DNA of 64,000 nucleotides from Helichrysum umbraculigerum (GCA_949592205.1 CATIUR010000001.1:1316001-1380000), one strand, 5' to 3'. Positions 21,882-33,556 are shown, numbered from the stretch's first letter. Notes: a model not told the origin generated them from the sequence alone. A program made the numbers and translations.

Positions 21882-22560
21882 AACTAATAGGGTACTGCTT
21901 TCCTACGAAACTTAAACTGTGTTTTGGGCGAACGACCCACTAAACTTATACTTTTGGGCAACATCCCAACGAAACATACCTACTACTAGGATACGTACAA
22001 TCCTACAGAACATACTTGAAAATAGGATACTGCTTTCCTACAACTTATAGGATACGAACATTCCTACAAACAACTATTTAAGAACGTAACGGATTTCAGA
22101 AACTATACTTTTGGGTGACATCCCAACGATACAATATAAACAACAGTGGTTTATCATAACTGAGCTTGTAAACATAAAACCTGTGAATTCACTCAACCTC
22201 GTTGTTGACTTTTACTATGTTTTTCAGGGAATTAGCTGCGCATGTAAGATCGCCAACACACATGGAGAACTAGGCGACCCTTGAAGATTAGGATGCCAAC
22301 TTTTTGGGAAAACATATGGATTTCTCTAGTATAACTGAAACTGTTTTGTCATATTCTAGAAATCCACTTTTGTAAACTCACTACTTTTAATTTATACGAT
22401 CCGATGAATCGTAAACTTTGTAATTAACACTTTTGGCATCTTAATATATATTGTTCTGTTGTAATCATAAGCTCTGATACGTATGCATGCTTTGTTGTTG
22501 TGACACCCCATACTTAAACTAAACGCTTCCGCTAAACGATAATTTGGGGGTGTTACAGAT

Positions 22561-22572
22561 TGGTATCAGAGC
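22561..22572 (+). other. Primer-binding site (initiator tRNA-Met type)
   Basis: The sequence TGGTATCAGAGC lies 3 bp after the 5' LTR end at 22557. It is complementary to the 3' end of plant initiator tRNA-Met, the usual primer of these elements. Confidence 0.9.
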
Positions 22573-22995
22573 CAATGGTTATAGCGAACTAGGAAACTTT
22601 AGGTGACTTAGAAACCTAGAGACCTAGACTATAGCCTTGGCTAGAACGTACATGCATACATACAATTGCATACCTCTAAACTATCGTCACGATACCTCGA
22701 TACGCGTGAACTGTTCACCACATTCGACTCGTTCATTGTACTCTGATCTCATATGAACCTGATCGTGATTAAACGGTTGATGAAAAGAAGTATGTATTTG
22801 GCATCATATAATGACGCCTGGCCAACGTGATTATATCATACTAAGTACATATGGGTGTTTCATAGTCGTAAGATACGTGACGGGGATTCGACAAATTTTG
22901 CTTGATACTCGAAAACTTGAAATATGTGAAACTTTATTCCTCACATATTCTTTATTGGCATTGACTTCTGCATCTTTTCATCGCAGAACGTCAGC

Positions 22996-24303
22996 ATGCC
23001 GCCTAAACAAAGAAATACTCGAAACAGTCGACGAAATTCTCCACCTGTACCTCCAGAAACAACCGAACAAATCATCGAACGCCGCGTGGCTGAGGCTATT
23101 GCTCAGTACGAGGCTAGCAGAAATCGTGAAAACCCAACCAACAACAGTGGAGCTACCCCCGTCAACAGCGAAACTCCAACTAATATCCAGCAGGGGTGTT
23201 CCTACAAAACCTTTCAGTCTTGTAAACCTAGCACCTTCACCGGGACCGAAGGGGCCATTGGCCTGGTCCACTGGATTGAGAAAATGGAATCGGTGATCGA
23301 CATTAGCGACTGTGCCACCGACAAAATTGTGAAATACGCCACCTGCACTTTAGCCGACAAAGCGCTAACCTGGTGGAACGCTCAAGTCCAGATTATGGGA
23401 CGCCCAGCTGCTCATTCCATGACCTGGGTAACTCTGAAGCAGATGATGATGGAGGAATTTTGCCCTCCCAACGAGATGCAGAAACTCGAAACCGAGTTTT
23501 GGAACATTCAGATGATCGGAGCTGACATTTCCGGTTACACAACTAGATTTCAGGAGCTTGCACGTCTGGTGCCTCATATGGTAACCCCCGAGAGCAAACG
23601 CATTGAGCGTTACAACAGGGGTTTGGCACCACAAATCCGAGGCATGGTTATGTCCTCCAAACCCGCCACTTTTAGGAGCGCAGTGGATCTGGCTCACAGC
23701 TTAACCGACGATGCGGTCGAAATTGGAACCCTGAAAGCTATCACAGGGAAAGCTGAACTTAACCGTACTGATGCGGGCGACAGCAAACGCAAATGGCACA
23801 GTGAGAACAACGACCGTCAGGGTCAACAAAACAGGAACGTGGGAAACACTCGAGCCTACGTCGCCATCACTAACACTGAACCGAAACCATACCTAGGCAA
23901 AAGGCCTAAATGCGGAAAATGCGAAAGGCATCATGAGGGTAACTGTACTCTCTGCGACAGATGCAACCAATGGGGACATCGAGCTCAAACCTGCAAAGCC
24001 AACCTCTCCGCTCGAACAAACAATGGGTGTTTCGAGTGCGGTGAGCCCGGACACTATCGAAACCAATGTCCAAAACTGAACAACACCCAGAACAACCCCG
24101 GAAACAACAACCACATCGCAACCATCCCACCGGCTCGTGGCCGCGCATACATCCTCCGTGCACCGGAAACTGTTGCGGACTATGGCAAACACGGTATGTC
24201 TTACCAACTCTTGCTACGATTTAACGTTTCGTTTATTCGAATGTCGATTCGAACACAACATTTGGTAAACTCTGAACACGAAACGAAACACACAACATAT
24301 TGA
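22996..24303 (+). CDS. Gag of the gag-only gypsy element
   Basis: The ORF encodes 435 residues beginning MPPKQRNTR. A Retrotrans_gag-type core lies at about 80-215 (KPSTFTGTEGAIGLVHWIEK, then ALTWWNAQ). Towards the C-terminus are Cys/His boxes: CGKCERHHEGNC, CDRCNQWGHRAQTC and a canonical CCHC knuckle CFECGEPGHYRNQC. Gag packages element RNA into cytoplasmic particles. The frame ends about 60 residues after AYILRAPE, the point where the protease would normally begin, and joins a remnant of the pre-PPT region, so the missing pol looks like an internal deletion. No premature stop is present, so it could still be translated. It is related to, but clearly distinct from, the Gag at 27224-28889. 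Confidence 0.93.
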   Translation: MPPKQRNTRNSRRNSPPVPPETTEQIIERRVAEAIAQYEASRNRENPTNNSGATPVNSETPTNIQQGCSYKTFQSCKPSTFTGTEGAIGLVHWIEKMESVIDISDCATDKIVKYATCTLADKALTWWNAQVQIMGRPAAHSMTWVTLKQMMMEEFCPPNEMQKLETEFWNIQMIGADISGYTTRFQELARLVPHMVTPESKRIERYNRGLAPQIRGMVMSSKPATFRSAVDLAHSLTDDAVEIGTLKAITGKAELNRTDAGDSKRKWHSENNDRQGQQNRNVGNTRAYVAITNTEPKPYLGKRPKCGKCERHHEGNCTLCDRCNQWGHRAQTCKANLSARTNNGCFECGEPGHYRNQCPKLNNTQNNPGNNNHIATIPPARGRAYILRAPETVADYGKHGMSYQLLLRFNVSFIRMSIRTQHLVNSEHETKHTTY

Positions 24304-24450
24304 ACTATGCCGCGAGCATACTTAAACCAATTGAACTTTTATGGCAACAATTGAACGCCACGCAAACTATGGTTAACGACATGACTTATCGGATAACATA
24401 CGCCGCGGGCGATCCGACTTGATTTTTAAATCTCGGGACGAGATTTCTCT

Positions 24451-24463
24451 AACAAGGGGAGAA
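24451..24463 (+). other. Polypurine tract of the gag-only element
   Basis: AACAAGGGGAGAA directly precedes the 3' LTR start TGTAACACC at 24464. Confidence 0.85.
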
Positions 24464-27223
24464 TGTAACACCCCGCAAATTTAAACACGATTAATTAAAT
24501 TAATCACTTGCATTATTAGGCTAATTCCCTACTTGAGTGAATTCACAACACATTTTAGAGGTAAGTCTAGCATAGCCCAACTAGTTAGTACGCGCAGTAT
24601 TACGTATTCGTAATTAGTTGTAATTACGTACAGAACAAATTGAAAACAAACGCGACAAAAACGTACGACTCTTGGTGAACAAAATTATTTAATAAAACGA
24701 AATTATTAAATAACGTGGTGACGAATAAATATTTTGTCAAAAATATTTACAAATCATTTTATAACGCAAAACGTTTAATTCGTACAATTTAAATAAAACA
24801 AAGTTTAAAATTTTATAACTAAGTTAATTTGGTTTCATAAAAATTATCATAATTAAAAATAATTAAGAAAATGTAATTAAAAACATAATAGTTAAAATAA
24901 AATAACATTTAACGATCGGGTAAACAAACACGGAGCGCAAACACAGAGGCAGAAAATGAGGAACAAAACCCCATCCACCTCCTCCTTTTCTTTCACTTTC
25001 ACCATCCACTCTCTCTCTCTCTTCTTTTCTTTTCTCCTCCTTCTCTCTAAAACTCATTCAAAAATCACACAAATCACACCAAAACTACGCTAAAACGACG
25101 CCGAATCACCATACTCCTTTGGAATTAAACGACCACGAGACTCCGATCTACATTTCTATCTTTTCGGATTTCAAATCCGACACTCGTAAGTTTCCGACAA
25201 ATCCCGCAAATCTTTAGATTTCAAAGTTATAATTGCTACTTAGTGTTTAATATACTTAGATTTACATGTTTTAGTGTTTTATACAACCGAAAACGTCCGA
25301 AATCGACCCAAAACTCGTTATTTTCTCGCTGTTCGTCGAACAGGCGACTACGTCGCATTGGGACCGAAAACAGTACTGCGACGTAGGCCTCTACGTCGCA
25401 TTACCCTTCCTTACGTCGCACATAGCGACGCAGACCACTACGTCGCATTAAATTGCGAACGTCGCCTATGCGACGTAACCCATGACGTCGCAAAACCTGA
25501 ATGCGACGTAGACCCGTACGTCGCACCCTACGTCGCATAACCACCCAGCGTCGCACCTTACGTCGCTAAAAACAGAAAGTTTAAAAACTTGTTTTCACTA
25601 AGTGTCGAACTAACCGAAAACGCATATCTTTATACAAATTCGATATACGAGCCTTACAAACAATTTAAACATACTTGTTTTATCGAAATGTTGATTTCAA
25701 ACTTTCACCAACGAGTCGTATACATTTTCACAAACAACGAAATACAAACGTAAACATTAAACAAACGTTTTGGACATGACTTGGTTGTACAAACACTAGC
25801 ATGGATGATTAGCTTAGACATCCACATACTTATTAAATCTCGTACGTTTAGGACGTTAGGAGATTTCAGACTGTACTTGGGCTTAGGTTTGCTAGCACTC
25901 GCACAACTGCTTAAACTCAACAGGTGAGTTCACAGCCCCTACTTTTACTGATTTAACTACTTTTGAACAGGGGTGGAAAACATAGACAACTGTTTTACTG
26001 CTTTGCCATAACTACTTTTACTACATGATTATTATCATACTGTTTACTCGAACGACTAGAGTACTTGAACTGTTAAACTGTTATACGAACTGCCACTTAA
26101 CTGCCTTTGGCACACTTATACAAACTGTTTATGACTGCGGTCAACTACTTCAACTGTCTGAACTTAATGGTATTTTCATACGAAAACTGAACTGAGAACA
26201 TGCTGGAGAACGACCAGCTACATACTTTTATTACTAGCTCTTATGAAACAACATTTTCATAAATACACAGAAAGTCCCTACGTCTTGGGCACGCACGCAC
26301 AGAAAGTCCCTACGTCTTGGGCAAACAGAAAGTCCCTACTTCTTGGGCACGGTGCCATCCTACGTCTTGGGTGAAGGCTCTACTTCTTGAGCAGATGGGT
26401 CCTACGTCTTGGATGCCAGTCCTACTTCTTGGACACAACTATACAAGTCCCTACGTCTTGGGCACATACATAGAAGTCCCTACTTCTTGGGCAACACTAT
26501 AGGTCCTACTTCTTGGACAAACGATTTAAATCCCTATTCCTTGGGTAAACTAATAGGGTACTGCTTTCCTACGAAACTTAAACTGTGTTTTGGGCGAACG
26601 ACCCACTAAACTTATACTTTTGGGCAACATCCCAACGAAACATACCTACTACTAGGATACGTACAATCCTACAGAACATACTTGAAAATAGGATACTGCT
26701 TTCCTACAACTTATAGGATACGAACATTCCTACAAACAACTATTTAAGAACGTAACGGATTTCAGAAACTATACTTTTGGGTGACATCCCAACGATACAA
26801 TATAAACAACAGTGGTTTATCATAACTGAGCTTGTAAACATAAAACCTGTGAATTCACTCAACCTCGTTGTTGACTTTTACTATGTTTTTCAGGGAATTA
26901 GCTGCGCATGTAAGATCGCCAACACACATGGAGAACTAGGCGACCCTTGAAGATTAGGATGCCAACTTTTTGGGAAAACATATGGATTTCTCTAGTATAA
27001 CTGAAACTGTTTTGTCATATTCTAGAAATCCACTTTTGTAAACTCACTACTTTTAATTTATACGATCCGATGAATCGTAAACTTTGTAATTAACACTTTT
27101 GGCATCTTAATATATATTGTTCTGTTGTAATCATAAGCTCTGATACGTATGCATGCTTTGTTGTTGTGACACCCCATACTTAAACTAAACGCTTCCGCTA
27201 AACGATAATTTGGGGGTGTTACA
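24464..27223 (+). repeat. 3' LTR of the gag-only element
   Basis: Same length and content as 19798-22557, including the motif cluster (25344-25566) and minisatellite (26272-26547). It is followed by the TSD GTCTA and then the Tekay-like protease/RT junction. Confidence 0.93.
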
Positions 27224-27865
27224 GTCTAGGTGGAGGTAAACCAGGTAGTTCTTCTGGAAAGACTTCGGGAAAGTCTCTAACGATTGGCACATCTTCAAGT
27301 CGCTTCTCCTCCGACTTTTTCTCCGTGATGTGCGCGAGTACTGCTGGGTAACCCTTTCTTAGAAATTTTCGGGTTTGTAAACAGGAGATTAAGTTTAGTC
27401 TCGACCCACCGGTCTCCCCCTGTATGACCAAGGTACTACCGGCGGCGAGAGGAATTCGGACGATTTTATCATGGCACACAATTTCGGCCCGATGTTTAGA
27501 CAACCAATCCATACCCACGATGACGTCGAAACTTCCTAGTTCAACAGGCATAAGATCGATTGAGAAGATTTTGTCGGCTAGGTTTAAAGTGCAATTAGGT
27601 ATCACACTATTGGTTTCTATAAGTTTACCATTTGCAAGTTCTACTGTGTACTTAACATCTAAGGCAGCGGGGGTGATATCAAGTAGTGGACAAAACTCAT
27701 CAGATATGAAACTTTTATCAGCACCGGTATCAAATAATACTGAAGCAGTAAGATCGTTGAGAAGAAACGTACCCGTTACAACATTCGGGTCTTCCCTAGC
27801 TTCCCCAGCTTTGATGACAAATGCTCTGCTACGAGCAGGGTTGTTGTTCCGTTTATTGTTGTTGC

Positions 27866-27909
<44 letters not shown>

Positions 27910-28889
27910 CTCTGCTTAGGGCAATTATTCTGAAAATGCCCAGGACTCCCGCACCCATAACAAGTCTTCGGGGCACTGGGACTTCGACAATCCTTGGCCA
28001 GATGCCCAAAACGTTTGCAGTTCGTGCAAGGGCAGGAACCGTCGTGGTGACGATTGCATTTGGGACAGTAGGGCCTGCTTCCAACGTACCCTTTCCTTTC
28101 AGAAGTGCCAGATGAATAAGCCCTAAGGGGCTCAGGTTTTCGGTTGGTGATTTGGTTGGATGAGTTGGGGTTTCCTTCCCACTTTCGTTTGTTGTTTGCA
28201 GGTGGGGCTGAAGTTGTGTTACGGCGGACAGCGTTTGCCGTGAGTTCATGGGCCATACGGATGGCGTTCTGGATAGTACCTGGTTTGGATGAAGTCACCA
28301 GGTCCTGGAGTTTCTCGGGCAGTCCATCAATGTATTTCTCGATCCTCTTGTACTCAGGATCGACCATGGTTGGGCACAGAAGTGCCAGCTGGTGGAAACG
28401 GTTGGTGTAACCGGTGATATCATCACCTTGCATCTTATGGTTCCAGAATTCAAGCTCCAGTTGTTTCAGTTCATCCCTGGGGCAATACTCACCCCTTAAC
28501 ATCTCCTTCAACTCCTCCCACGGGAGTTTGTAAGCATTGGTAACGCCCACAGTTTGGGCATAGGTGTTCCACCACGTGAGTGCGGTGTCGGTATAAGTAC
28601 TAACAGAGAACTTAACTTTGTCCCCCTCCGCACAGTTGCAGATAAGAAATACCGATTCAACTTTCTCTATCCATCGTATCAGACCGATAGCTCCCTCGGT
28701 ACCTACAAAGTTTAGAGGTTTGCAGTTCTGGAAGTCCTTGTAAGAACAAGGTTTAGCAGCAGAGGTTTCAGCGGCATCGCTGTTTCTCGAGGAATTTGGT
28801 GGAGTATTCCGAGCTAAGGCTTCAGTAACAGCCTGGGTTATAAGGGAGGTAATCTGGGCGTCGGTGTATGGTCGTGTCTTTGGCGGCAT
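27224..28889 (-). pseudogene. Gag-protease of the Tekay-like element
   Basis: The frame starts MPPKTRPYTDAQ at 28889. The Gag core has KPLNFVGTEGAIGLIRWIEK and ALTWWNTYAQ. Cys/His boxes follow (CPKCNRHHDGSC, CTNCKRFGHLAKDC, CYGCGSPGHFQNNC), then a poly-Asn run coded by a GTT/AAC microsatellite at about 27854-27908. The aspartic protease has the active-site box VLFDTGADKSFI and the flap/end segment VIVGMDWLSKH. The frame runs to FPEELPGLPPPR, where the gag-only element inserted at the start of RT. No stop or frameshift occurs within this part; it is broken only by that insertion. Confidence 0.93.
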
Positions 28890-29171
28890 GATTCTTCAAT
28901 AAAAGAAATGAAGATACATGAGATTTTGTATGAACTTGTAATTGTCACAGATGTACATGTATAAAAGCAGTAATACATAACATCAACATGAAAAATGACA
29001 ATTAATGTGAGTTGAGATAACAAGTGATATTTGATAGACAAAGTGAATTTTAAAAGTTACATCCTACAGGGATATTACAAAAGGTGTCGGGAATTGCTAC
29101 ATCCGACTAGTTTATAGAGTAGTGCTAGATAGTCCTTAGATTACAAGATAGATTACAAGGCAAAAGTTACG

Positions 29172-29681
29172 CTAGTCTTGTAGATTAATTTGTTCCATTA
29201 GCGCGACAAGGCGGTCCACAGTTTCTGCTAGTCGGTTGGTTTGTCTGGCGTTGTCTTCCACCAAGGCTATTCGTTGTGTTATTGTTCGAGAGTGATCTTC
29301 AGTCTCCTGTGAACGCTGTTCACACTCCTCTAGTCGGTTTCTTACGAGTTCATCCGCACCTAGTGCGGCGGTCATTGAATCCTGAATTATGCTTACAGAG
29401 AGGTTTGTATCCTCTTGTTCTTGCTGGAGTTGGGCTATGTGATCCAGCGCTTGGCGAAGTAGGTAGGTCATCCGGTGTTGTTCTCGTTCGAGATGTTCGA
29501 GCCTTTGTTCCTGACGGCGGAGTTGGGTAGTCAACACTGGCACTGTGAGATGTGCCGAGTTCTGAAAGTTATGAACAGGATAGGGGCTGGTTCGAGGTGA
29601 CCTTGTGTTCCTCCTGGCTACACGTGGGTTTCGTGACCCATGTGGGTGAGAGTGTGACGGATTAGGTGGTGTGTTTGCCAT
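29172..29681 (-). CDS. Coiled-coil ORF upstream of gag in the Tekay-like element
   Basis: This open frame lies between the PBS (29987-29998) and the Gag start (28889), in sense orientation. I prefer the ATG at 29681 (MANTPPNPSH..), giving 169 residues; an upstream ATG at 29753 would add 24 hydrophobic residues. The first third is Pro/Ser/His/Arg-rich (HPHGSRNPRVARRNTRSPRT), and the rest is a Gln/Glu/Leu-rich helical segment with heptad-like spacing (TTQLRRQEQRLEHLEREQHR.., QLQQEQEDT.., LAETVDRLVALMEQ). No known domain is recognised. Standard Tekay elements have Gag as the first ORF, so this is an additional ORF. It has no stops, but whether it is translated is unknown. Confidence 0.5.
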   Translation of the reverse strand: MANTPPNPSHSHPHGSRNPRVARRNTRSPRTSPYPVHNFQNSAHLTVPVLTTQLRRQEQRLEHLEREQHRMTYLLRQALDHIAQLQQEQEDTNLSVSIIQDSMTAALGADELVRNRLEECEQRSQETEDHSRTITQRIALVEDNARQTNRLAETVDRLVALMEQINLQD

Positions 29682-29986
29682 TCCTGTGGCAGAGTGTAAG
29701 TAAGACGAGGCTAATATATATAGGCATATAATATCCAGCCTAAAGTCTAGCACGTATCAAGTAATGGTCCGGTTCTCTCGTGGTCAGAGTCAACTAACGC
29801 ATTCCTGTTCGACACAACCATTTCAGACCTCACATCATCTTTCCTTAATTGTACATAGTTGATCAGGCTATGTTAAATTAAAGTCGTATGATGTAATTCC
29901 TGAACCAATCATGCCTAGCAAGGGAATACTGCCTAATGGTCATAGTCTAGGCCCACTAAATGCAACCTAGTTCACTATAACCTTAG

Positions 29987-29998
29987 GCTCTGATACCA
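29987..29998 (-). other. Primer-binding site of the Tekay-like element
   Basis: On the minus strand TGGTATCAGAGC starts 3 bases after the 5' LTR end (30002). It matches the initiator tRNA-Met 3' end, as in the gag-only element. Confidence 0.9.
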
Positions 29999-30001
29999 AT
30001 C

Positions 30002-32349
30002 TGTAACACCCCCAAATTTAGTGATTTGCGGAAGCATACTTGGGTGTTACTAATCAATATACAAAGCACAAGATATACAGCAAACGACCTCTAAATGAGA
30101 CGTTTTGTAAAATAATTACATTTCATAATTAAATCGTTTGAAAACATATAGTTTTCTTTACAAAAATATGTAAGCCTAGAGTCCGCGTATGTGGCGGGAG
30201 ATTCTATTACATAACCATAGTTACAAAAGATAATGCCAAAGAATCTCCGTTAAATGCAGTTTGGAAATCATGCGACTCTAGCTAGTAATCCTGGAGTGAT
30301 CCTACTCCGTAAGTGTACCTGAGAATACATGCTAAAAAGAGTCAACCAAAAGGTTGGTGAATCTCACAGGTTTATCAGTAAATAATCAGTTTGAACACAA
30401 GATTTCATCAGTAGTGCCCGTAGGCGTATATCAAGTATTTGCAAATCTCGCAAAAGTAAAGTAATCAAGTTATACCGTTGCCATGAGGCTCATAATCGAA
30501 GCTTAACCCGTAAATAATCAGTTGCTCCCGTGACATGCTCGAAATTGAGCAAGCATAAGTAAACGAAATAATAGTCGCCCGTTTATACATAACGGTTCGT
30601 GGTAGCGCTACTACCCCGGGCGGGGAGGGTCATTTCCCTAATGGATCCATTAACTACTGTTCGCGCTTAAGTACATAACTAACGATATATGATGGAGAGA
30701 CTTCAGTAAATAGTAAGTAACTCATGCAATTCCGTTTGGTATAGTAAACAGTTTAGTACTTGTGTTCAAGAAAAATCAGTAGCATGTATCTCCCCCAATA
30801 AGTTAAAACAGTAAAAGTGGGGCCGTAAGACTCACCTGAGTCTTTGCAAGTGCGTTTATATCAATAAACGAGTAAGTAATATCAACAGTTGGTTCTCCGA
30901 ACCCGTAACCTCCAAATGCCTAAACACGTAAGGTCAAGTAGATGTCTCGCAAGATCATCTAGGCTAGTTGTTCATACAACCCAATGTGTTCGAATGTTGG
31001 TTCGTTATCGTTTGTATAAAAGTGTACGACCCGTTGGTGACGAGTTTGAAATAATAAACTTTAAGTATTATTATCAAATTATTGCTGTTTTGCACTTACA
31101 AAAGTGTCCCAAAGTGTTTTATAAGTCGTATCGTATAAGGATTTGAAGTTGTAAAAGTTCGACACTTAGTGAAATGTGAGTTTTCAAGGTCCTGGTTTGT
31201 GCGACGTAGCATGCGACGTTGCAAGCGACGTAAGGTGCGACGTAGGCAGGTACGTCGCATGATGCGACCTTCGCAAATCAATGCGACGTAGGGGGCGACG
31301 TCGCTAATGCGACGTTGCTTCGGTTTGCGACGTTAAAGTCTACGTCGCTACGTGCGACGTCCGCAAATTAATGCGACGTAAGGGGCTGCGTCGCTAGTGC
31401 GACGTTGGGATTTTTGTGCGACGTAGGCCGCGACGTCGCAGAGGCCCCTGGCCAGGTGCGACGTAGCGGTCTGATGGCCGGAATTTTTGTCGAAAACGAG
31501 TTTCCCGGTTTCCGTTGGGTCCAAATCTTTTACCCAACCCTTATATGAACATATTAAGCCTATTTAAACCATAAACTAGTAAAAATGATCAAAAACGAGA
31601 GATGTCGGGATTTGTCGGAAACTTACAAAATGCCGAAATGAAATTCCGAAAAGATAGCGTTGTAGATCGTGAAGTGGTGAACGTTTTTCTCCAAACGGGT
31701 GGTATGATCCGAGTGCGTTTTGTGTTGTTATTTTGTGAAATTGTAAGATGGTGGTGGTGATAGTGAAGTTGGTGATTGAGAGAAAAAGAAAAGAGGAAAG
31801 AGAAGGGAGAGGTGAGAAATGGAAGGGAAAGGAAGGAGGTGGGGGTTTTGTGTGAAAGCCCCCATTTTCAGTCCGCGTCTCCACGCTCCGTGCGGTGTTC
31901 GTTTCCTCCGTCGTTTAAACGTTAAATAATTATTCTAAATATTAAATGGTACGTTTTAAAATACAATTTATTACGCGATATTTTATTTAAATATTCTACA
32001 ATTAAATTTATAATTGAGTTATAATATGTAAGTTTGGTTATTTAGTTTGTGCTTTTTAATATGTTAAATTGTGTAAGTTTTGTTTGTACGATACGAATGA
32101 ATACGAAACATTATCATAATAATATTTTTGACATAAAAGCGTTATTTAATAAAATTGGTCACCAACGTCCGTATTAAATTGAATCGAAATACATTCGATT
32201 TAAATTGCGTACGATTTCACCAAATCGCATTTTCGTATATATTCACAATATATATAATTCGATACATAAATTAGCCTAACACAGAACTAATTACATGTAT
32301 TAACAAAGAATTAGGCACTAATTCTAGTCCTAATTTGCCGGTTGTTACA
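30002..32349 (-). repeat. 5' LTR of the Tekay-like element
   Basis: This 2348-bp LTR is nearly identical to 10544-12894 and holds the GCGACGT cluster at 31200-31467. It is followed by the TSD CTATG at 32350-32354. Confidence 0.93.
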
Positions 32350-32401
32350 CTATGACCCGTATAACAATATTTCAAAAGCTGTGAATTTATATATATTTAT
32401 T

Positions 32402-32575
32402 CAGGGGCGGAGCTAGGATATTTCATATAGGAGGCAAATTTTTTTTTTTCCTATCATTTTGGAGGGCAAAACTCCAAAACTGTCACTAATAACCTTAAAA
32501 AATTTATTTTATTCCACAATTCTAGATTTTTAGGGGGGGCGACTGCCCCCATGCCCCCCTCTAGCTCCGCCCCTG
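32402..32575. mobile_element. hAT-type MITE
   Basis: The 174-bp element has inverted ends CAGGGGCGGAGCTAGG and CTAGCTCCGCCCCTG and a perfect 8-bp TSD TATTTATT at 32394-32401 and 32576-32583. Both the TIR and TSD size are typical of hAT elements. It has no coding capacity and sits 52 bp from the end of the Tekay-like element, inside the Mutator-like element. Confidence 0.92.
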
Positions 32576-33307
32576 TATTTATTGAACTAGCAGATAGATT
32601 AGAAGAGTAAATCAATTTTGAGCCATGGAGATGCAATGAAACCAAGCTTTATTCTAAAACTGATAATCGGTTACCATTTATTATATCAACATAAAACAAA
32701 GAACTCAACTTTTATACTCAAATTTAGACCCGGTAACTTCCACTCTCGCTAACTTCACTACATTGTCGATTCAATCAAATCCCGACACTGCGACGTAATT
32801 GTGCACAATGCGGTTTGGTTGGTCTGTTTTTCTGCAAAAACTCATCGTCAACACCGTCACCACCACCAAGGCAACCACCACCATCGTTATCTCAAAGCAC
32901 ACAATTACAAGCAATCGCACTTCTTACATATTCAAATTTGAGAAAACACAAACGATTAGCGGTAATTCTCGGCACTCCGTCGCCGCAATGGTGCTATTTT
33001 GGTCAATTTTGTGTGTAATGATTTCAATTAGGTCATCGGAGTGGAAGAATGACAGACGTAAGTACGGAACGTAATGCGAAGTTAAAAATAAGTAAATTAT
33101 ATTGGAGGGTATAATTGTCACTTCATTTATCTTTGGTGTGTATGGATAAAAATTAGTGTGTTAGGATCACCTCCCAAAAGAAAATAGTGGAATGGTGTGA
33201 TTTAATGTGTATGTGCTAGATTAATTATCATGATACATGTTTTAAATATAATTGCCTTTATTTTATCATGTCACGTAGCTTTTTATTTAGAGTAAGTACA
33301 AGAAATA

Positions 33308-33556
33308 CACTTAACTTTAGTTTTAATCTTTATAATGTGTATCAAACTTCGTTTTGATCTATTGTGTGTATTAAGATCCATTGACTAATTTGATAACGTG
33401 ACAACTGTATATAGCACCATGTCATTGACACATAAGGAAAAAATGGGTGACATGTCGGTCAAATACATACAATAGATCAAAATTGAAATGTTAATACACA
33501 CAATAAACCAAAACATAGTTGAGTACACATTATAGAGATCAGATTAAAGTTAGGTG
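33308..33556. mobile_element. Inverted-repeat MITE
   Basis: The first about 67 bp (from CACTTAACTTTAG) are the imperfect reverse complement of the last about 67 bp (to AAAGTTAGGTG); TTATTGTGTGTATTAA-like blocks match in the two arms. The core is about 110 bp with no ORF. The TSD is unclear, so superfamily is not assigned. Confidence 0.65.

Larger units (their letters stand above)
19798..22557 (+). repeat. 5' LTR of the gag-only element
   Basis: The LTR contains a pyrimidine-rich tract (20315-20385), the ACGTCGC cluster at 20678-20900, a degenerate minisatellite at 21606-21881, and several short hairpin-like GGATAC..TCCTAC pairs around 21980-22060. No gene is encoded. Confidence 0.93.
19798..27223 (+). 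mobile_element. Gag-only Ty3/gypsy retrotransposon, very young
   Basis: Two 2760-bp LTRs (19798-22557 and 24464-27223), each starting TGTAACACCCCG and ending GGTGTTACA, are flanked by perfect TSD GTCTA (19793-19797 and 27224-27228). I saw no difference between the LTRs; even their incidental open frames translate identically. The PBS is TGGTATCAGAGC at 22561-22572 and the PPT is at 24451-24463, both in plus orientation. The 1.9-kb interior holds an intact gag but no protease, RT or integrase. LTR ends and Gag resemble those of the Tekay-like element it sits in, so a relative of that element is a likely source of enzymes. Confidence 0.93.
10544..32349 (-). mobile_element. Complete Ty3/gypsy (Tekay-like) LTR retrotransposon with nested insertions
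   Basis: The element has 2.35-kb LTRs that start TGTAACA and end TGTTACA, flanked by the perfect 5-bp TSD CTATG (10539-10543 and 32350-32354). Coding runs on the minus strand, so the right LTR is the 5' LTR. An initiator-Met-type PBS lies at 29987-29998 and a PPT at 12895-12904. The order is coiled-coil ORF, Gag-protease, RT-RNase H-integrase-chromodomain. Two younger LTR elements sit inside it (15171-19246 and 19798-27223). By eye the LTRs differ by only about six substitutions and two small indels, so insertion was recent. With the insertions set aside, the Gag-Pol frame stays in register. Confidence 0.93.
10028..33175. mobile_element. Non-autonomous Mutator-like element split by a retrotransposon
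   Basis: The left end GGGAGGTGATCCTAACACAC (10028 on) and the right end (to 33175) are inverted repeats that can be followed for about 85 bp. They are flanked by perfect 9-bp direct repeats AAAAGAAAA at 10019-10027 and 33176-33184, the TSD size of Mutator-like elements. Removing the gypsy element at 10544-32349 and one TSD copy leaves about 1336 bp. No transposase is visible. The right interior (about 32790-33060) is less AT-rich and has an open frame that could be a captured gene fragment (Pack-MULE style), but I cannot name it. A related empty site lies at about 34450-34555. Confidence 0.8.

Noticed and set aside
27424..27933. 169-codon plus-strand frame ending in poly-Leu
   Set aside because: Opposite strand of Gag-protease; the poly-Leu is the antisense of the AAC (Asn) microsatellite.
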